The translations under genes were made by a program, and so were the position numbers. The notes under the pieces are model-generated. The model did not search any database, had not been told where the DNA came from, and worked only from the letters and a program-made list of their open reading frames with translations. From Bdellovibrio sp. (GTDB taxonomy: Bacteria > Bdellovibrionota > UBA1018): a DNA stretch of 34,996 nt. Below, one piece after another: positions 17,697-25,830 of the stretch. Location: NCBI GenBank assembly GCA_016185105.1, contig JACPOE010000038.1:1-34996 (forward strand), in the 5' to 3' direction. Position 1 is the first letter of the stretch. Each line of letters opens with the position of its first letter.

Positions 17697-19152
17697 ATGG
17701 CAGACAAAATTACCCCAAGAAGTGAAGACTTTTCTCTTTGGTACTGCCCGATTGGCTGATTACAGTCCCGTAAAGGGATGTATGGTGATCCGCCCTAATG
17801 GTTACTCTATTTGGGAGGCTATTCAACGGGATTTGGACCGCAGAATTAAGGAAACCGGTGCTAGGAACGCTTATTTCCCGTTGTTTATTCCCGAAAGCTT
17901 TTTGAAGAAGGAGGCTGAGCATGTTGAAGGATTTGCGCCCCAATGTGCTGTGGTCACTTACGCTGGAGCAAAGGACCTCGAGGAAAAGTTAATCGTTCGT
18001 CCGACCTCTGAGACGATCATTAACAGTATGTTTGCCAAATGGATTCAATCTTATCGGGATCTTCCATTGATGATCAATCAGTGGGCCAACGTAGTTCGTT
18101 GGGAAATGAGGACCCGACTCTTCTTAAGAACCACTGAATTTCTTTGGCAAGAAGGTCATACCTGTCATGCTTTACCTGAGGAAGCTGAAGCAGAAGCCAG
18201 GACAATGTTGCTAGTGTATCAAAGTTTTGCTGAGGAAGTTTTGGCGATGCCGGTGTTGGCAGGCCTTAAGAGTGAAAGTGAAAAGTTTGCGGGAGCATTG
18301 CGGACCTATTGCATCGAAGCCATGATGCAGGACAAGAAAGCTTTGCAAGCGGGGACCTCCCACAATTTATCTACGAATTTTGCTAAAGCATTCGACACGC
18401 TCTTCTTGGATAAAGATGGAAAACAAAAGGTTGTCCATCAGACAAGCTGGGGAGTTTCGACGCGTCTGATTGGGGGAATGATCATGACCCATTCTGACGA
18501 CAAGGGATTAGTTCTTCCTCCTAGGTTGGCTTCAACTCATGTGGTGATTGTGCCGATTTTGGCGAATGCGTCCATGAAGGCTTCAGTGATTGAAGCCTCT
18601 GAGAAGCTTCGAAAAGAGATAGCGGGCGCTGCTCAGGTTTCTGATCTACCTTATTCGGTTGGGGTTTCGGTAGACACGGATGAAACCAAACAAGCCGGCT
18701 GGAAGTTCCATGAATATGAATTGCTCGGAATTCCACTAAGGATTGAAATTGGTCCAAGAGACCTCGAAAAGCAGCAAGTTGTCCTTACGCGTAGAGACAC
18801 TGGAAAGAAGGAGTTTATCCCCCTGAGTGAGGTTCCTCAAAAAGTGGTACATACTCTGGCCCAAATGCAGAAAGACCTGTTAGAGCGAGCCAAATCCCTT
18901 CGCGATCAAAATACTTTTACCGTGGAATCCTACCAGGAATTTAAAGAAAAGCTGGAACAGCCCGGTGGATTTATGGTCGCTCCCTGGTGTGAAGACGCAA
19001 AATGTGAAGCAAAAGTGAAGGAAGAGACTAAGGCAACTATTCGATGCCTTTTGCTGGATGAGAAATTTCAGAAAATTCCGGAACAGAAGCACTGTATTTT
19101 CTGCGACAATAAAGGACCGGCGGTGCGCGCGGTTTTTGCCCGCAGCTATTAA
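17697..19152 (+). CDS. proS: Prolyl-tRNA synthetase (type 3), frameshifted near the start
   Basis: Charges tRNA-Pro. This is the class lacking the bacterial editing insert, related to archaeal/eukaryotic Pro[49 protein letters not shown] (class II motif 2 region), [33 protein letters not shown], and a C-terminal zinc-like domain ([11 protein letters not shown] and HCIFCDNKG) ending in the usual Tyr. The natural start is ATG 17697 ([16 protein letters not shown]); that frame stops at 17757-17759. From about 17746 another frame carries ARLADYSP onward to the end. Relatives have about six residues between WY and this point, so about 17 bases appear missing. A start at 17668 in the second frame would give an unrelated N-terminus and is unlikely. 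Confidence 0.88.
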
Positions 19153-19170
19153 AACTGGAGAAAAGCGACT

Positions 19171-19887
19171 ATGTCTCTCTCGGAACCTACTCAGTTGATT
19201 GTTGCTTTGGATTTTCCAAAGCCAAATGCAGCTCTCGAGTTCGTCGATGAAATGAAGGGGTTGCCTCTCGTTTTTAAAGTAGGTCTCGAACTTTTCATGT
19301 CGGGAGGCCCAGATCTAGTGCGAGAGTTGGTGCATAGAAAACAGCGGGTTTTTCTCGATTTGAAGATGTACGACATTCCAAATCAGGTGGCCAAGGCTGC
19401 TCAACAGTTGGCCTTTTTACATGTAGAAATGATGACATTGCACATTGCTGGGGGCAGCGTCATGGTCAAGCAAGTTGCAAAGGAATTATCTGAGATTCCA
19501 AACTTGCGTCCTAAAATTTTGGGTGTCACGGTTTTGACCTCCTTTGACGATACTCATTGGGCTGAAGTGACCAAGAGCTTAACAGGGCATCCGGCAAGAC
19601 CTGGAGACTCAGTGAGTGGAATGATTGCCGCTGCTTCGGACTGGGGTTTGGATGGAGTCGTTTGTTCTGCCAAAGAACTGAGTTATGTCCGAAAGAATTT
19701 TCCAAGTCTGTACACGGTTGTGCCCGGCATTCGTCCACAGGGCTCTGACCAAAATGACCAAGCCCGTGTGGTGACACCGGCAGAAGCCCACCAGCTGGGC
19801 GCTCATGCAGTTGTTGTGGGACGACCCATTACGGCAAGCAGCCAGCCTAGAAAGTCTGCGGAAGCCATTTTGAAGGATTTATGCTGA
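19171..19887 (+). CDS. pyrF: Orotidine 5'-phosphate decarboxylase
   Basis: A 238-residue TIM barrel that converts OMP to UMP, last step of pyrimidine synthesis. Active-site residues are all visible: D14 in VALDF, K36 in FKVGLEL, and the D-K-x-x-D set D63, K65, D68 in FLDLKMYDIPNQV. The phosphate-gripper region VPGIRPQG and the C-terminal VVGRPITASSQP are normal. GGAG lies ten bases before the ATG; the gene follows proS by 18 bases and overlaps the next gene by 7 bases, so it is probably cotranscribed and coupled to the SpoU methyltransferase. Confidence 0.95.
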   Translation: MSLSEPTQLIVALDFPKPNAALEFVDEMKGLPLVFKVGLELFMSGGPDLVRELVHRKQRVFLDLKMYDIPNQVAKAAQQLAFLHVEMMTLHIAGGSVMVKQVAKELSEIPNLRPKILGVTVLTSFDDTHWAEVTKSLTGHPARPGDSVSGMIAAASDWGLDGVVCSAKELSYVRKNFPSLYTVVPGIRPQGSDQNDQARVVTPAEAHQLGAHAVVVGRPITASSQPRKSAEAILKDLC

Positions 19888-20651
19888 TTTCAATTCGTAA
19901 CCCTCATAGTGTTGAGGCCGTACTTCGAACGCGGCCCAAAGATGTCCAAAGGATTCAGCTCGCTGGTAGAGGTATTCATGCCTCTTGGGAAAGAGTGGAA
20001 AGCCTAGCTAAGGAGTTAAAAATTCCGCTGAGCTTTGGCGGCGGCTCCGAAAAGGACTTTCGTTCCATTGGCAGAGGGCCAAAGGGGAATCCAAAAAATT
20101 CTAACGATGATCCGGGACGCCAGGGTGGAAGTCACGCCATGGTCCAGGAAAAGACTGGCGTGCCTTTGGAAGAGCTTTTTCAAGGCGCTGCTTCAAGAAA
20201 AAATGGCCACGGACTTTGGTTGGCTCTAGATCAGATCCAGGACCCTCATAATCTTGGAGCTATTTTTAGATCTGCGGCCTTTTTCGGAGTGCAAGGGATT
20301 ATCCTGACCCAGGAGCGCTCAGCCCCCCTTTCAAACGCTGTTTACGATGTTGCTTCTGGTGGGGTCGAGTACGTACCTTTTGTAGTTCAGCCGAATTTGA
20401 AACAGGCGCTGGACTATGCAAAAAAAGCGGGTGTTTGGGTGCTAGGAACCTCCGAACACGCTTCTGATACTCTCAATACTGTAGGCAAAGACCGCCCCTG
20501 GTTGGTAGTGCTCGGAAACGAAGAGACGGGTCTAAGACGACTTACAGAAGAGTCCTGTGATGTTCTTTGTCGAATTCCTGCAAGTGGTTCGATCGGGTCT
20601 CTCAATGTGGCGGTTTCGGCTGGAATTTTGATTTCTACTTTGACGGGCTAG
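19881..20651 (+). CDS. SpoU/TrmH-family RNA 2'-O-methyltransferase (RlmB-like)
   Basis: A 256-residue SPOUT methyltransferase for 2'-O-ribose methylation of rRNA or tRNA. The three family motifs are present: ALDQIQDPHNLGAIFRSA (motif 1 with Asn and Arg), VVLGNEETGLRR (motif 2) and CRIPASGSIGSLNVAVSAGI (motif 3, trefoil knot). An N-terminal substrate-binding domain (about 1-60) and a Gly/Asn-rich linker (60-90) precede it. Closest remembered member is RlmB (23S G2251), but tRNA targets are possible. It starts with an ATG inside the last codons of pyrF and its stop overlaps the convergent amidotransferase gene by 17 bases. Confidence 0.85.
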   Translation: MLISIRNPHSVEAVLRTRPKDVQRIQLAGRGIHASWERVESLAKELKIPLSFGGGSEKDFRSIGRGPKGNPKNSNDDPGRQGGSHAMVQEKTGVPLEELFQGAASRKNGHGLWLALDQIQDPHNLGAIFRSAAFFGVQGIILTQERSAPLSNAVYDVASGGVEYVPFVVQPNLKQALDYAKKAGVWVLGTSEHASDTLNTVGKDRPWLVVLGNEETGLRRLTEESCDVLCRIPASGSIGSLNVAVSAGILISTLTG

Positions 20652-21690
20652 GAGTGCTCTTAGGCCGGGATCGTTTTTTTGAGGCGGGTTCAATTCTCTG
20701 AAGGTCCCTGACCCTTAACGGCCACAACGCGTTGTCTTTGCTTTTGAATAAGATAAATTTGCCACCAGGTAGGTCGAAACTCCCGAGAATCCAACCAGAG
20801 AGACGGTACTGCACTCTAGGTCCTTTGAATTGAACTTTGAGCAACGTCCGAGTCTCTTGCCAAGTTTTCAACTCTTCAACGGCGGCAGGCATTTTTCGCC
20901 ACTTTTCGCCCGTCTGAAAGAGGCTTCCGATGGTCGCCGAAAACGTGGCACTAATGCTCTCTGCCGTATGCGCTTGAGATCTTTGAACGTCGGGATCCTG
21001 GACGGGCGCATTGGGAAAGCGCTTCTGAAAAGCTCGTATTTCATCCTCTGCTCCAGCCTCCCCAAGCCAGATATCGATGAGCTCAGCATCGACTTCAGGG
21101 TGGAACTGGAGTCCGTAAGCGCGGGTACCAATTCTATAGGCTTGCCGAGGACATCCGGCTGTTTTGGCCAACAAAACTGCGCCTTCAGGAAGGTGGAAGG
21201 TATCCTGATGCCACTGATAGACGAGGATTTCAGAGCCCAGAAGTTCGGATATCGGCCCGAAAATGGGGTCTTCTTTTCCCGCAGTATTGATTTCAAGGGG
21301 ATGCCAGCCCATCTCGGGCTGGTGAGCTCGCTCGACATGGCCCCCCATTGCTTTAGCTAAAAGTTGCCCGCCCAAACAAATGCCGAGGATTGGGAGATTC
21401 TGATCAAACGCCTCACGTAGAAAATTGCATTCAAAAGTAATCCAAGGATGTTCGGATTCCTCGTAAGCGCTCATTGGGCCACCCAAAGAGACAACACCAG
21501 AGAGTTCGCGAGGGCTTGGAAATGCTTCGCCAAGATAAGGGCGAAGTACGAGGCTTCTGACAGCCTGCCCTTCAAATATTCTTTCGAAAAGAGCAGGCTG
21601 TTCAGAAGGAGAATGGACAATAATCAGTACCGGACGGGGCTTCCTAGAGTTCGTTCTCTTCCTTGGGAGCCTTCTTCGCTTCGACGGCAT
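20635..21690 (-). CDS. Class I glutamine amidotransferase with unknown C-terminal extension
   Basis: 351 residues. A basic N-terminal tail (1-20) leads to a class I glutaminase fold like that of GuaA and GMP-synthase-like stand-alone proteins. The triad is C105 in LGICLGGQLLA, H197 and E199 in GLQFHPEVD; GVVSLGGPMSAYEE forms the oxyanion-side loop and WHQDTFHLP the substrate loop. Residues about 215-351 are an extension I do not recognise: a helical stretch and a strand-rich part (VQFKGPRVQYRLSGWILGSFDLPGG) ending in a basic tail. Stand-alone members hydrolyse glutamine or gamma-glutamyl compounds; the partner is unknown. No Shine-Dalgarno is visible and an extended -10 lies eight bases before the ATG, so the message may be leaderless. 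Confidence 0.82.
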   Translation of the reverse strand: MPSKRRRLPRKRTNSRKPRPVLIIVHSPSEQPALFERIFEGQAVRSLVLRPYLGEAFPSPRELSGVVSLGGPMSAYEESEHPWITFECNFLREAFDQNLPILGICLGGQLLAKAMGGHVERAHQPEMGWHPLEINTAGKEDPIFGPISELLGSEILVYQWHQDTFHLPEGAVLLAKTAGCPRQAYRIGTRAYGLQFHPEVDAELIDIWLGEAGAEDEIRAFQKRFPNAPVQDPDVQRSQAHTAESISATFSATIGSLFQTGEKWRKMPAAVEELKTWQETRTLLKVQFKGPRVQYRLSGWILGSFDLPGGKFILFKSKDNALWPLRVRDLQRIEPASKKRSRPKSTPSPSK

Positions 21691-21698
21691 CGATTATT

Positions 21699-21707
21699 AT
21701 TGTACCA
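21699..21707 (-). promoter_or_regulatory. Extended -10 element immediately before the amidotransferase gene
   Basis: On the minus strand TGGTACAAT (TG-n-TACAAT) ends eight bases before the ATG at 21690, with a very A/T-rich stretch upstream and no good -35. Transcription from it would begin at or within two bases of the ATG. Confidence 0.4.
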
Positions 21708-21726
21708 TATTATTACACTAATTTAG

Positions 21727-22302
21727 TTAAAAAATGTAAACGATGCTGGCACCAAGAGCAGGAGACAATGGTTGCAGCATAAACTGGGTCGTAGAAGCCA
21801 CAGGTGTATTTACAAAGGTAAAGCTGGGGCCCCCATCAAGATGGAAGCGAACCTGGGATAGGCCGGGAATAGAAAAGTGAAATCCTGCTAGCGCAGACAA
21901 GTTAAACGCAAAAAGGGTTCCCGGATTTCCGAGGGCAAAACCACCACCGACGTGAAAACCAGTTTCCTGGCTGCCAGAAACGGTTCTCTTATAGATGGCG
22001 CCAGCCGAAAACTGGAAGGGATTGGTAGAGCCGATTGAAGCTAGGGCTTGGACCGTATCCATTTCCGTTAGGTCAATCGTCATCGTCAGAGATGGACTGG
22101 TCAAAACCCCAGTCAACGTCGAAAAGCCAAATCCTACGCTTTTTCCAGAGGCTGACGAAGCAGAAGACTGGCGGTAAGTAACGTGAGATTCAACGGCATT
22201 TCCGTGTTTTTTTTCAGAGTGATGCTCTTTTGCAAAAGCATTTAGGCCGAAAAGGCTGGCTAAAAGGACACCTGTCATCAAAGCTGTTTTTGTTTTATGC
22301 AT
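21727..22302 (-). CDS. Secreted, probably outer-membrane beta-barrel-like protein
   Basis: 191 residues, family not recognised. A clear signal peptide (MHKTKTALMTGVLLASLFGL, cut after NAFA) is followed by a charged His/Lys stretch, a Ser/Ala-rich linker and alternating hydrophobic/polar strands rich in Gly and Phe (VGFGFSTLTGVL, FQFSAGAIYKR, GFHVGGGFALG, FAFNLSALAGFHFSIPG). The last residues ASIVYIF end in Phe, typical of proteins folded by BAM. A small barrel of about eight strands is likely. AAGAAG upstream of the ATG is the probable ribosome site. The downstream amidotransferase gene is 36 bases away but seems to have its own promoter. Confidence 0.7.
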   Translation of the reverse strand: MHKTKTALMTGVLLASLFGLNAFAKEHHSEKKHGNAVESHVTYRQSSASSASGKSVGFGFSTLTGVLTSPSLTMTIDLTEMDTVQALASIGSTNPFQFSAGAIYKRTVSGSQETGFHVGGGFALGNPGTLFAFNLSALAGFHFSIPGLSQVRFHLDGGPSFTFVNTPVASTTQFMLQPLSPALGASIVYIF

Positions 22303-22377
22303 GAAACTTCTTTAAGTCTTTGCGAGAACAAAAGTCAAGGTACCTAGGTCTACCGAAAAAATCTGATCGAATAGTCG

Positions 22378-22406
22378 TTGACATTTCCCTGGAACGGTGG
22401 AATTTT
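22378..22406 (+). promoter_or_regulatory. Possible promoter of the tRNA-tuf operon
   Basis: A perfect TTGACA (22378-22383) stands 82 bases before tRNA-Thr; 17 bases on, AATTTT (22401-22406) is a poor -10. TAAAAT at 22414-22419 is better but too far. The rest of the 163-base gap 22303-22465 shows nothing else I can name. Confidence 0.3.
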
Positions 22407-22465
22407 GCAGACCTAAAATGTCGGCAAGGCGCATTGTACGCTAGCTCTGTTCTTGTAAAAGTTTC

Positions 22466-22541
22466 GCTGGAGTAGCTCAGTTGGTAGAGCAGCGGTTTTG
22501 TAAACCGCAGGTCGTGGGTTCGAGTCCCTTCTCCAGCTCCA
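22466..22541 (+). tRNA. tRNA-Thr (TGT)
   Basis: 76 bases with encoded CCA. Acceptor GCTGGAG pairs with CTCCAGC; D arm TAGCTCAGTTGGTAGAGCA; anticodon loop in GCGGTTTTGTAAACCGC gives TGT; T arm GTGGGTTCGAGTCCC. It corresponds to thrU at the head of the tRNA-tufB operon of E. coli. Confidence 0.96.
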
Positions 22542-22593
22542 TTTTTGTAAGTATTTTAGCTAGTTAAGGCATAGAAGTATTGAAAAGTTAAAG

Positions 22594-22620
22594 GGAGAGA
22601 TACCCGAGTGGCCAAAGGGA
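22594..22620 (+). pseudogene. tRNA-Tyr 5' fragment (acceptor strand and D arm only)
   Basis: GGAGAGA-TA-CCCGAGTGGCCAAAGGGA matches the acceptor 5' strand and D arm of tRNA-Tyr (E. coli has CCCGAGCGGCCAAAGGGA). Downstream 22621-22666 offers no anticodon stem, no class II variable arm, no TTCGAAT T arm and no TCTCTCC acceptor strand. The position between the two tRNA-Thr genes is where tyrU sits in E. coli; glyT, expected next, is absent. Confidence 0.75.
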
Positions 22621-22666
22621 CTTAGAGTACACATTCAAATCTGCTCTTGAAGATGAAGTGATGATT

Positions 22667-22743
22667 GCTCTTGTAGCTCAGTTGGCCAGAGCACTCCCTT
22701 GGTAAGGGAGAGGTCACGGGTTCGAATCCCGTCAAGAGCTCCA
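22667..22743 (+). tRNA. tRNA-Thr (GGT)
   Basis: 77 bases with encoded CCA. Acceptor GCTCTTG/CAAGAGC; D arm TAGCTCAGTTGGCCAGAGCA; anticodon stem CTCCC/GGGAG around TTGGTAA gives GGT; T arm CACGGGTTCGAATCCCG. It corresponds to thrT directly before tufB in E. coli. Confidence 0.96.
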
Positions 22744-22807
22744 GATTTAACCACGGTTGTTAGGTACCGAAAATTACTTAACCAAACAGCGGAGGCCTAG
22801 AAGAGGT

Positions 22808-23998
22808 ATGTCGAAAGAGAAATTTGAAAGGAATAAGCCCCATTGCAATATCGGGACAATTGGTCACGTTGACCACGGAAAAACTACGCTCACAGCAGCG
22901 ATTACTACCGTTTTGGCAAAGAAAGGTTGGGCGCAAGCTAGAGCTTATGACCAAATCGACAATGCCCCCGAAGAAAAAGCACGCGGGATTACGATCAATA
23001 CAACCCATGTGGAGTATCAGACTGCGAATCGTCACTATGCACACGTGGATTGCCCAGGCCACGCCGACTACGTTAAGAACATGATTACAGGCGCCGCACA
23101 GATGGACGGCGCGATTCTTGTTGTTTCTGCTGCTGACGGCCCAATGCCTCAGACACGTGAACATATCCTTTTAGCTCGTCAGGTTGGCGTTCCAGCTGTT
23201 GTTGTGTTTTTGAATAAATGCGACATGGTTGACGACAAGGAGCTTCTGGATCTCGTTGAGATGGAAGTTCGTGACTTGTTGACTTCCTATAAGTTCCCCG
23301 GCAGCGATATTCCTGTCATTAAGGGTTCTGCTTTGAAGGCAATGGAAGGCGACCAGGGAGAGCTTGGCGAACCTTCAATTCTGAAATTGATGGAATCCGT
23401 GGATCAGTATGTTCCACAGCCAAAGCGTGAAAAAGATAAGCCATTCTTGATGCCTGTTGAAGACGTTTTCTCGATCTCTGGTCGTGGAACTGTCGTGACT
23501 GGCCGAGTTGAGAGAGGCGTCATCAAGGTCGGTGAAGAATGTGAAATCATCGGTCTTCGCCCCACCACCAAAACAGTGGTGACTGGTGTTGAAATGTTCC
23601 GTAAACTTCTTGATCAGGGTGAGGCTGGCGACAATATCGGTGCCTTGCTCCGTGGTACCAAGAAGGAAGAAGTTGAACGTGGACAGGTTCTGGCTCACGT
23701 TGGAACAGTTACACCTCACAAGAAATTTAAAGGATCAGCCTATATTCTTACTAAAGAAGAAGGCGGCCGTCACACTCCATTCTTCAATGGATACAGACCT
23801 CAGTTCTACTTCCGTACAACTGACGTGACTGGTGTTGTTAAGTTGCCACCAAATGTGGAAATGGTTATGCCCGGTGATAACGTAGCCATTGAAGTTGAAC
23901 TCATCACCCCCATCGCCATGGAAAAAGAACTTCGCTTCGCTATTCGTGAAGGCGGAAGAACTGTGGGTGCTGTAGTTGTCGCTGAAATTATTGAATAA
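22808..23998 (+). CDS. tuf: Elongation factor Tu
   Basis: EF-Tu carries aminoacyl-tRNA to the ribosome. 396 residues from ATG 22808 ([20 protein letters not shown]); the frame is open further up but that part lies in the leader. GTPase motifs [16 protein letters not shown] and NKCDMVDD are intact, as is the switch I region ([16 protein letters not shown]). Domains 2 and 3 are complete ([49 protein letters not shown]). GGAGG lies upstream. Codon choice here and in the following genes looks as expected for highly expressed genes. The gene is preceded by tRNAs and followed by three hairpins before rpmG. Confidence 0.98.
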   Translation: MSKEKFERNKPHCNIGTIGHVDHGKTTLTAAITTVLAKKGWAQARAYDQIDNAPEEKARGITINTTHVEYQTANRHYAHVDCPGHADYVKNMITGAAQMDGAILVVSAADGPMPQTREHILLARQVGVPAVVVFLNKCDMVDDKELLDLVEMEVRDLLTSYKFPGSDIPVIKGSALKAMEGDQGELGEPSILKLMESVDQYVPQPKREKDKPFLMPVEDVFSISGRGTVVTGRVERGVIKVGEECEIIGLRPTTKTVVTGVEMFRKLLDQGEAGDNIGALLRGTKKEEVERGQVLAHVGTVTPHKKFKGSAYILTKEEGGRHTPFFNGYRPQFYFRTTDVTGVVKLPPNVEMVMPGDNVAIEVELITPIAMEKELRFAIREGGRTVGAVVVAEIIE

Positions 23999-24012
23999 TT
24001 TCAGATGAGTAA

Positions 24013-24076
24013 GACAGGTGTGATGCCTGTCAAAAAGGATTCCGCTTTTTAGGGGAGGCTGCAAAGTCTCCCCTAA
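24013..24076 (+). promoter_or_regulatory. Three consecutive hairpins between tuf and rpmG
   Basis: GACAGG/CCTGTC (24013-24031), AAAAAG/CTTTTT (24032-24050) and a perfect nine-pair TTAGGGGAG/CTCCCCTAA (24049-24076) follow the tuf stop. The T-run after the second could give partial termination, setting tuf expression above the downstream genes. Processing or stability roles are equally possible. Confidence 0.55.
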
Positions 24077-24104
24077 GTTTGGAACCCCGGATTGAGGTAA
24101 TGCT

Positions 24105-24254
24105 ATGCGAGTGACGGTAAGCTTAGATTGCACTGCGTGCAAAAGAAAAAACTATTCTACGAGCAAGAATAAGCAAAAAACTACCGATAAATTGGAGTTT
24201 AAGAAATTTTGCAAATTTTGCAGAAAGCATACTCCGCATCGCGAAGGTAAATAG
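24105..24254 (+). CDS. rpmG: 50S ribosomal protein bL33
   Basis: 49 residues, the size of bL33. Starts MRVTVSLDCTACKRKNYST and carries two Cys pairs, CTAC and CKFC, i.e. the zinc-binding (C+) form; ends HTPHREGK. The usual YxTxKN and LexxKfCp features are visible (NYSTSKNKQ, LEFKKFCKFC). An overlapping ATG five bases earlier is out of frame. The TAG stop shares its last two bases with the first two of tRNA-Trp. Position between tuf and secE is standard. Confidence 0.95.
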   Translation: MRVTVSLDCTACKRKNYSTSKNKQKTTDKLEFKKFCKFCRKHTPHREGK

Positions 24255-24329
24255 GGCAGTAGCTCCAACGGCTAGAGCAACGGATTCCAAATCCGTGGGT
24301 TGTGGGTTCGAATCCCTCCTGCCCTGCCA
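24253..24329 (+). tRNA. tRNA-Trp (CCA)
   Basis: 77 bases with encoded CCA. Acceptor AGGGCAG/CTGCCCT with discriminator G; anticodon stem ACGGA/TCCGT around TTCCAAA gives CCA; T loop TTCGAAT. Its first two bases are the AG of the rpmG stop TAG, so RNase P would cut within that stop codon. Confidence 0.95.
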
Positions 24330-24360
24330 TTTGACTTAAACAGACGGGAACCAGTAATCT

Positions 24361-24735
24361 ATGGAAAGTCAGCACCAGAAATGGGTCAACTTAAGTTACC
24401 TGCTAGCTGCGGTTCTATTAGGATACATTGTTTTTTCTGTTGCGGGTAAGGTTGTGGCTGCTTATGACCTGGAGACTCGGGTAAGAAATGTAGAACTCAT
24501 TCTCCGCGGGGCTTCCGTCGGGGTTGGGGCTCTACTTTTCATCGGGCTCTACCGGAACCAGCAGGCCAACCAGTTTATGAATGAAGTTGTGGTTGAGCTA
24601 TCGCGGGTGGTCTGGCCTCCGCAGAAAGATACCACTTCGAGCACTTTTATAGTTATCATAATGGTACTAGTTTCTGGTTTGTTCTTAGCATTGCTGGATT
24701 ACACATGGGTCCAGTTAATGAAGTGGATACTGTAA
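24361..24735 (+). CDS. secE: Preprotein translocase subunit SecE
   Basis: 124 residues, the three-span SecE form found in E. coli (127). Spans at about 10-30 (LSYLLAAVLLGYIVFSVAG), 52-66 and 99-118. The conserved cytoplasmic amphipathic helix and loop, NEVVVELSRVVWPPQKDT, precede the last span. SecE clamps SecY in the translocon. It follows tRNA-Trp by 31 bases and precedes nusG by 15, the usual order. Confidence 0.94.
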   Translation: MESQHQKWVNLSYLLAAVLLGYIVFSVAGKVVAAYDLETRVRNVELILRGASVGVGALLFIGLYRNQQANQFMNEVVVELSRVVWPPQKDTTSSTFIVIIMVLVSGLFLALLDYTWVQLMKWIL

Positions 24736-24750
24736 AAAGAGGAGAAGGGC

Positions 24751-25308
24751 GTGTCTGAATCGCAAGTGCAACAAACAAATGAGATGGCATGGTACGTAGT
24801 GCATACGTATTCCGGCTTTGAAAACAAAGCTAAGATTGCACTTGAAGAGCGGATTAAATCCCTGAAGAAGGAGTCGCTTTTCGGTGAGGTAATTGTTCCG
24901 GAGGAGAACGTCGTCGAGTTGGTTAAGGGTCAAAAGAAGACCACCAAACGTCGATTTTTCCCTGGGTACATCCTCGTGAAGATGATTCTCAGTGATGAGA
25001 CTTGGCATATCGTCAAAAATACCCCTAAAATTACAGGGTTTGTTGGAGATAAGGTACGCCCAGTTCCTGTTCCTGAGTCTGATGTTCAAAAAATGACAAA
25101 TCGAATTGCCGAGGGCCAAGTCAAGCCACGGCCTAGGATTTCATTTCATGAGGGCGAAAACGTTAGGGTTATCGACGGACCTTTTTCGAACTTTAACGGT
25201 GTGGTCGAAGACGTTAACCCTGATAAAGGAAAAGTTAAGGTCCTTGTAAGTATCTTTGGTCGTTCCACCCCAGTGGAACTCGATTTTATTCAGGTTGAAA
25301 AAATCTAA
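24751..25308 (+). CDS. nusG: Transcription termination/antitermination factor NusG
   Basis: 185 residues. The NGN domain begins with the diagnostic [15 protein letters not shown] and includes [10 protein letters not shown]; the KOW domain is [21 protein letters not shown] with the conserved ending [14 protein letters not shown]. It binds RNA polymerase and couples to Rho or ribosomal protein S10. The start is GTG 24751 with GGAG eight to ten bases upstream; a Ser/Gln-rich leader precedes the domain. Confidence 0.97.
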   Translation: MSESQVQQTNEMAWYVVHTYSGFENKAKIALEERIKSLKKESLFGEVIVPEENVVELVKGQKKTTKRRFFPGYILVKMILSDETWHIVKNTPKITGFVGDKVRPVPVPESDVQKMTNRIAEGQVKPRPRISFHEGENVRVIDGPFSNFNGVVEDVNPDKGKVKVLVSIFGRSTPVELDFIQVEKI

Positions 25309-25404
25309 ACAGGTGTGTTAAGAGGAGCGTTTCAGGATTTAGAACGCGTCTTGCAAGCCGGAATTGGCGATTTTGTACAGGAAGTACTGTTAGGAAGGTA
25401 GATT

Positions 25405-25830
25405 ATGGCAAAAAAAGTAGTTGGGCAAATCAAATTGCAAATTCCCGGTGGACAGGCAAATCCAGCTCCCCCAGTAGGGCCAGCTTTGGGTCAACGTGGC
25501 GTGAACATTATGGAGTTTTGCAAGGCTTTCAATGCAAAAACTCAAGATCAAAAGGGAATGGTGATCCCGGTCATTATTACGGTTTATTCGGACCGTTCTT
25601 TTACCTTTATTACCAAAACTCCTCCCGCTTCTATTTTGCTTTTTAAAGCTGCAAAAATTGAAAAGGGTTCAGGCGAGCCAAACAAAAACAAAGTCGGCAA
25701 AGTGAGTCGCAAGCAAGTCGAAGAGATTGCAACCTTGAAAATGCCGGACCTAAATGCAGGTAGTCTTGAAGCAGCAGTCAGAATTATTTCTGGGACTGCT
25801 CGAAGCGCCGGAATTACAATCGTAGATTAA
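25405..25830 (+). CDS. rplK: 50S ribosomal protein uL11
   Basis: 141 residues, exactly the family size. N-terminal domain [30 protein letters not shown] and C-terminal rRNA-binding domain ending [12 protein letters not shown] are complete. Binds the GTPase centre of 23S rRNA. GGAAGG lies upstream. The 96-base spacer before it contains a small stem GCGTT/AACGC (about 25328-25355) and a GTAC/GTAC repeat near 25375; L1 often binds this leader to control rplK-rplA, but I cannot identify its site with confidence. Confidence 0.98.
   Translation: MAKKVVGQIKLQIPGGQANPAPPVGPALGQRGVNIMEFCKAFNAKTQDQKGMVIPVIITVYSDRSFTFITKTPPASILLFKAAKIEKGSGEPNKNKVGKVSRKQVEEIATLKMPDLNAGSLEAAVRIISGTARSAGITIVD

Noticed and set aside
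17668..17745. ProRS start at 17668 in the downstream frame
   Set aside because: Its N-terminal 25 residues are unlike the family, while the overlapping frame from 17697 gives the exact family start.
22621..22666. Intron-containing tRNA-Tyr
   Set aside because: No second half with T arm and acceptor 3' strand follows before the next tRNA, so there is nothing to splice to.
22757..22807. Extended EF-Tu start 17 codons upstream
   Set aside because: The extra residues are not part of EF-Tu, and ATG 22808 has a GGAGG and the family N-terminus.
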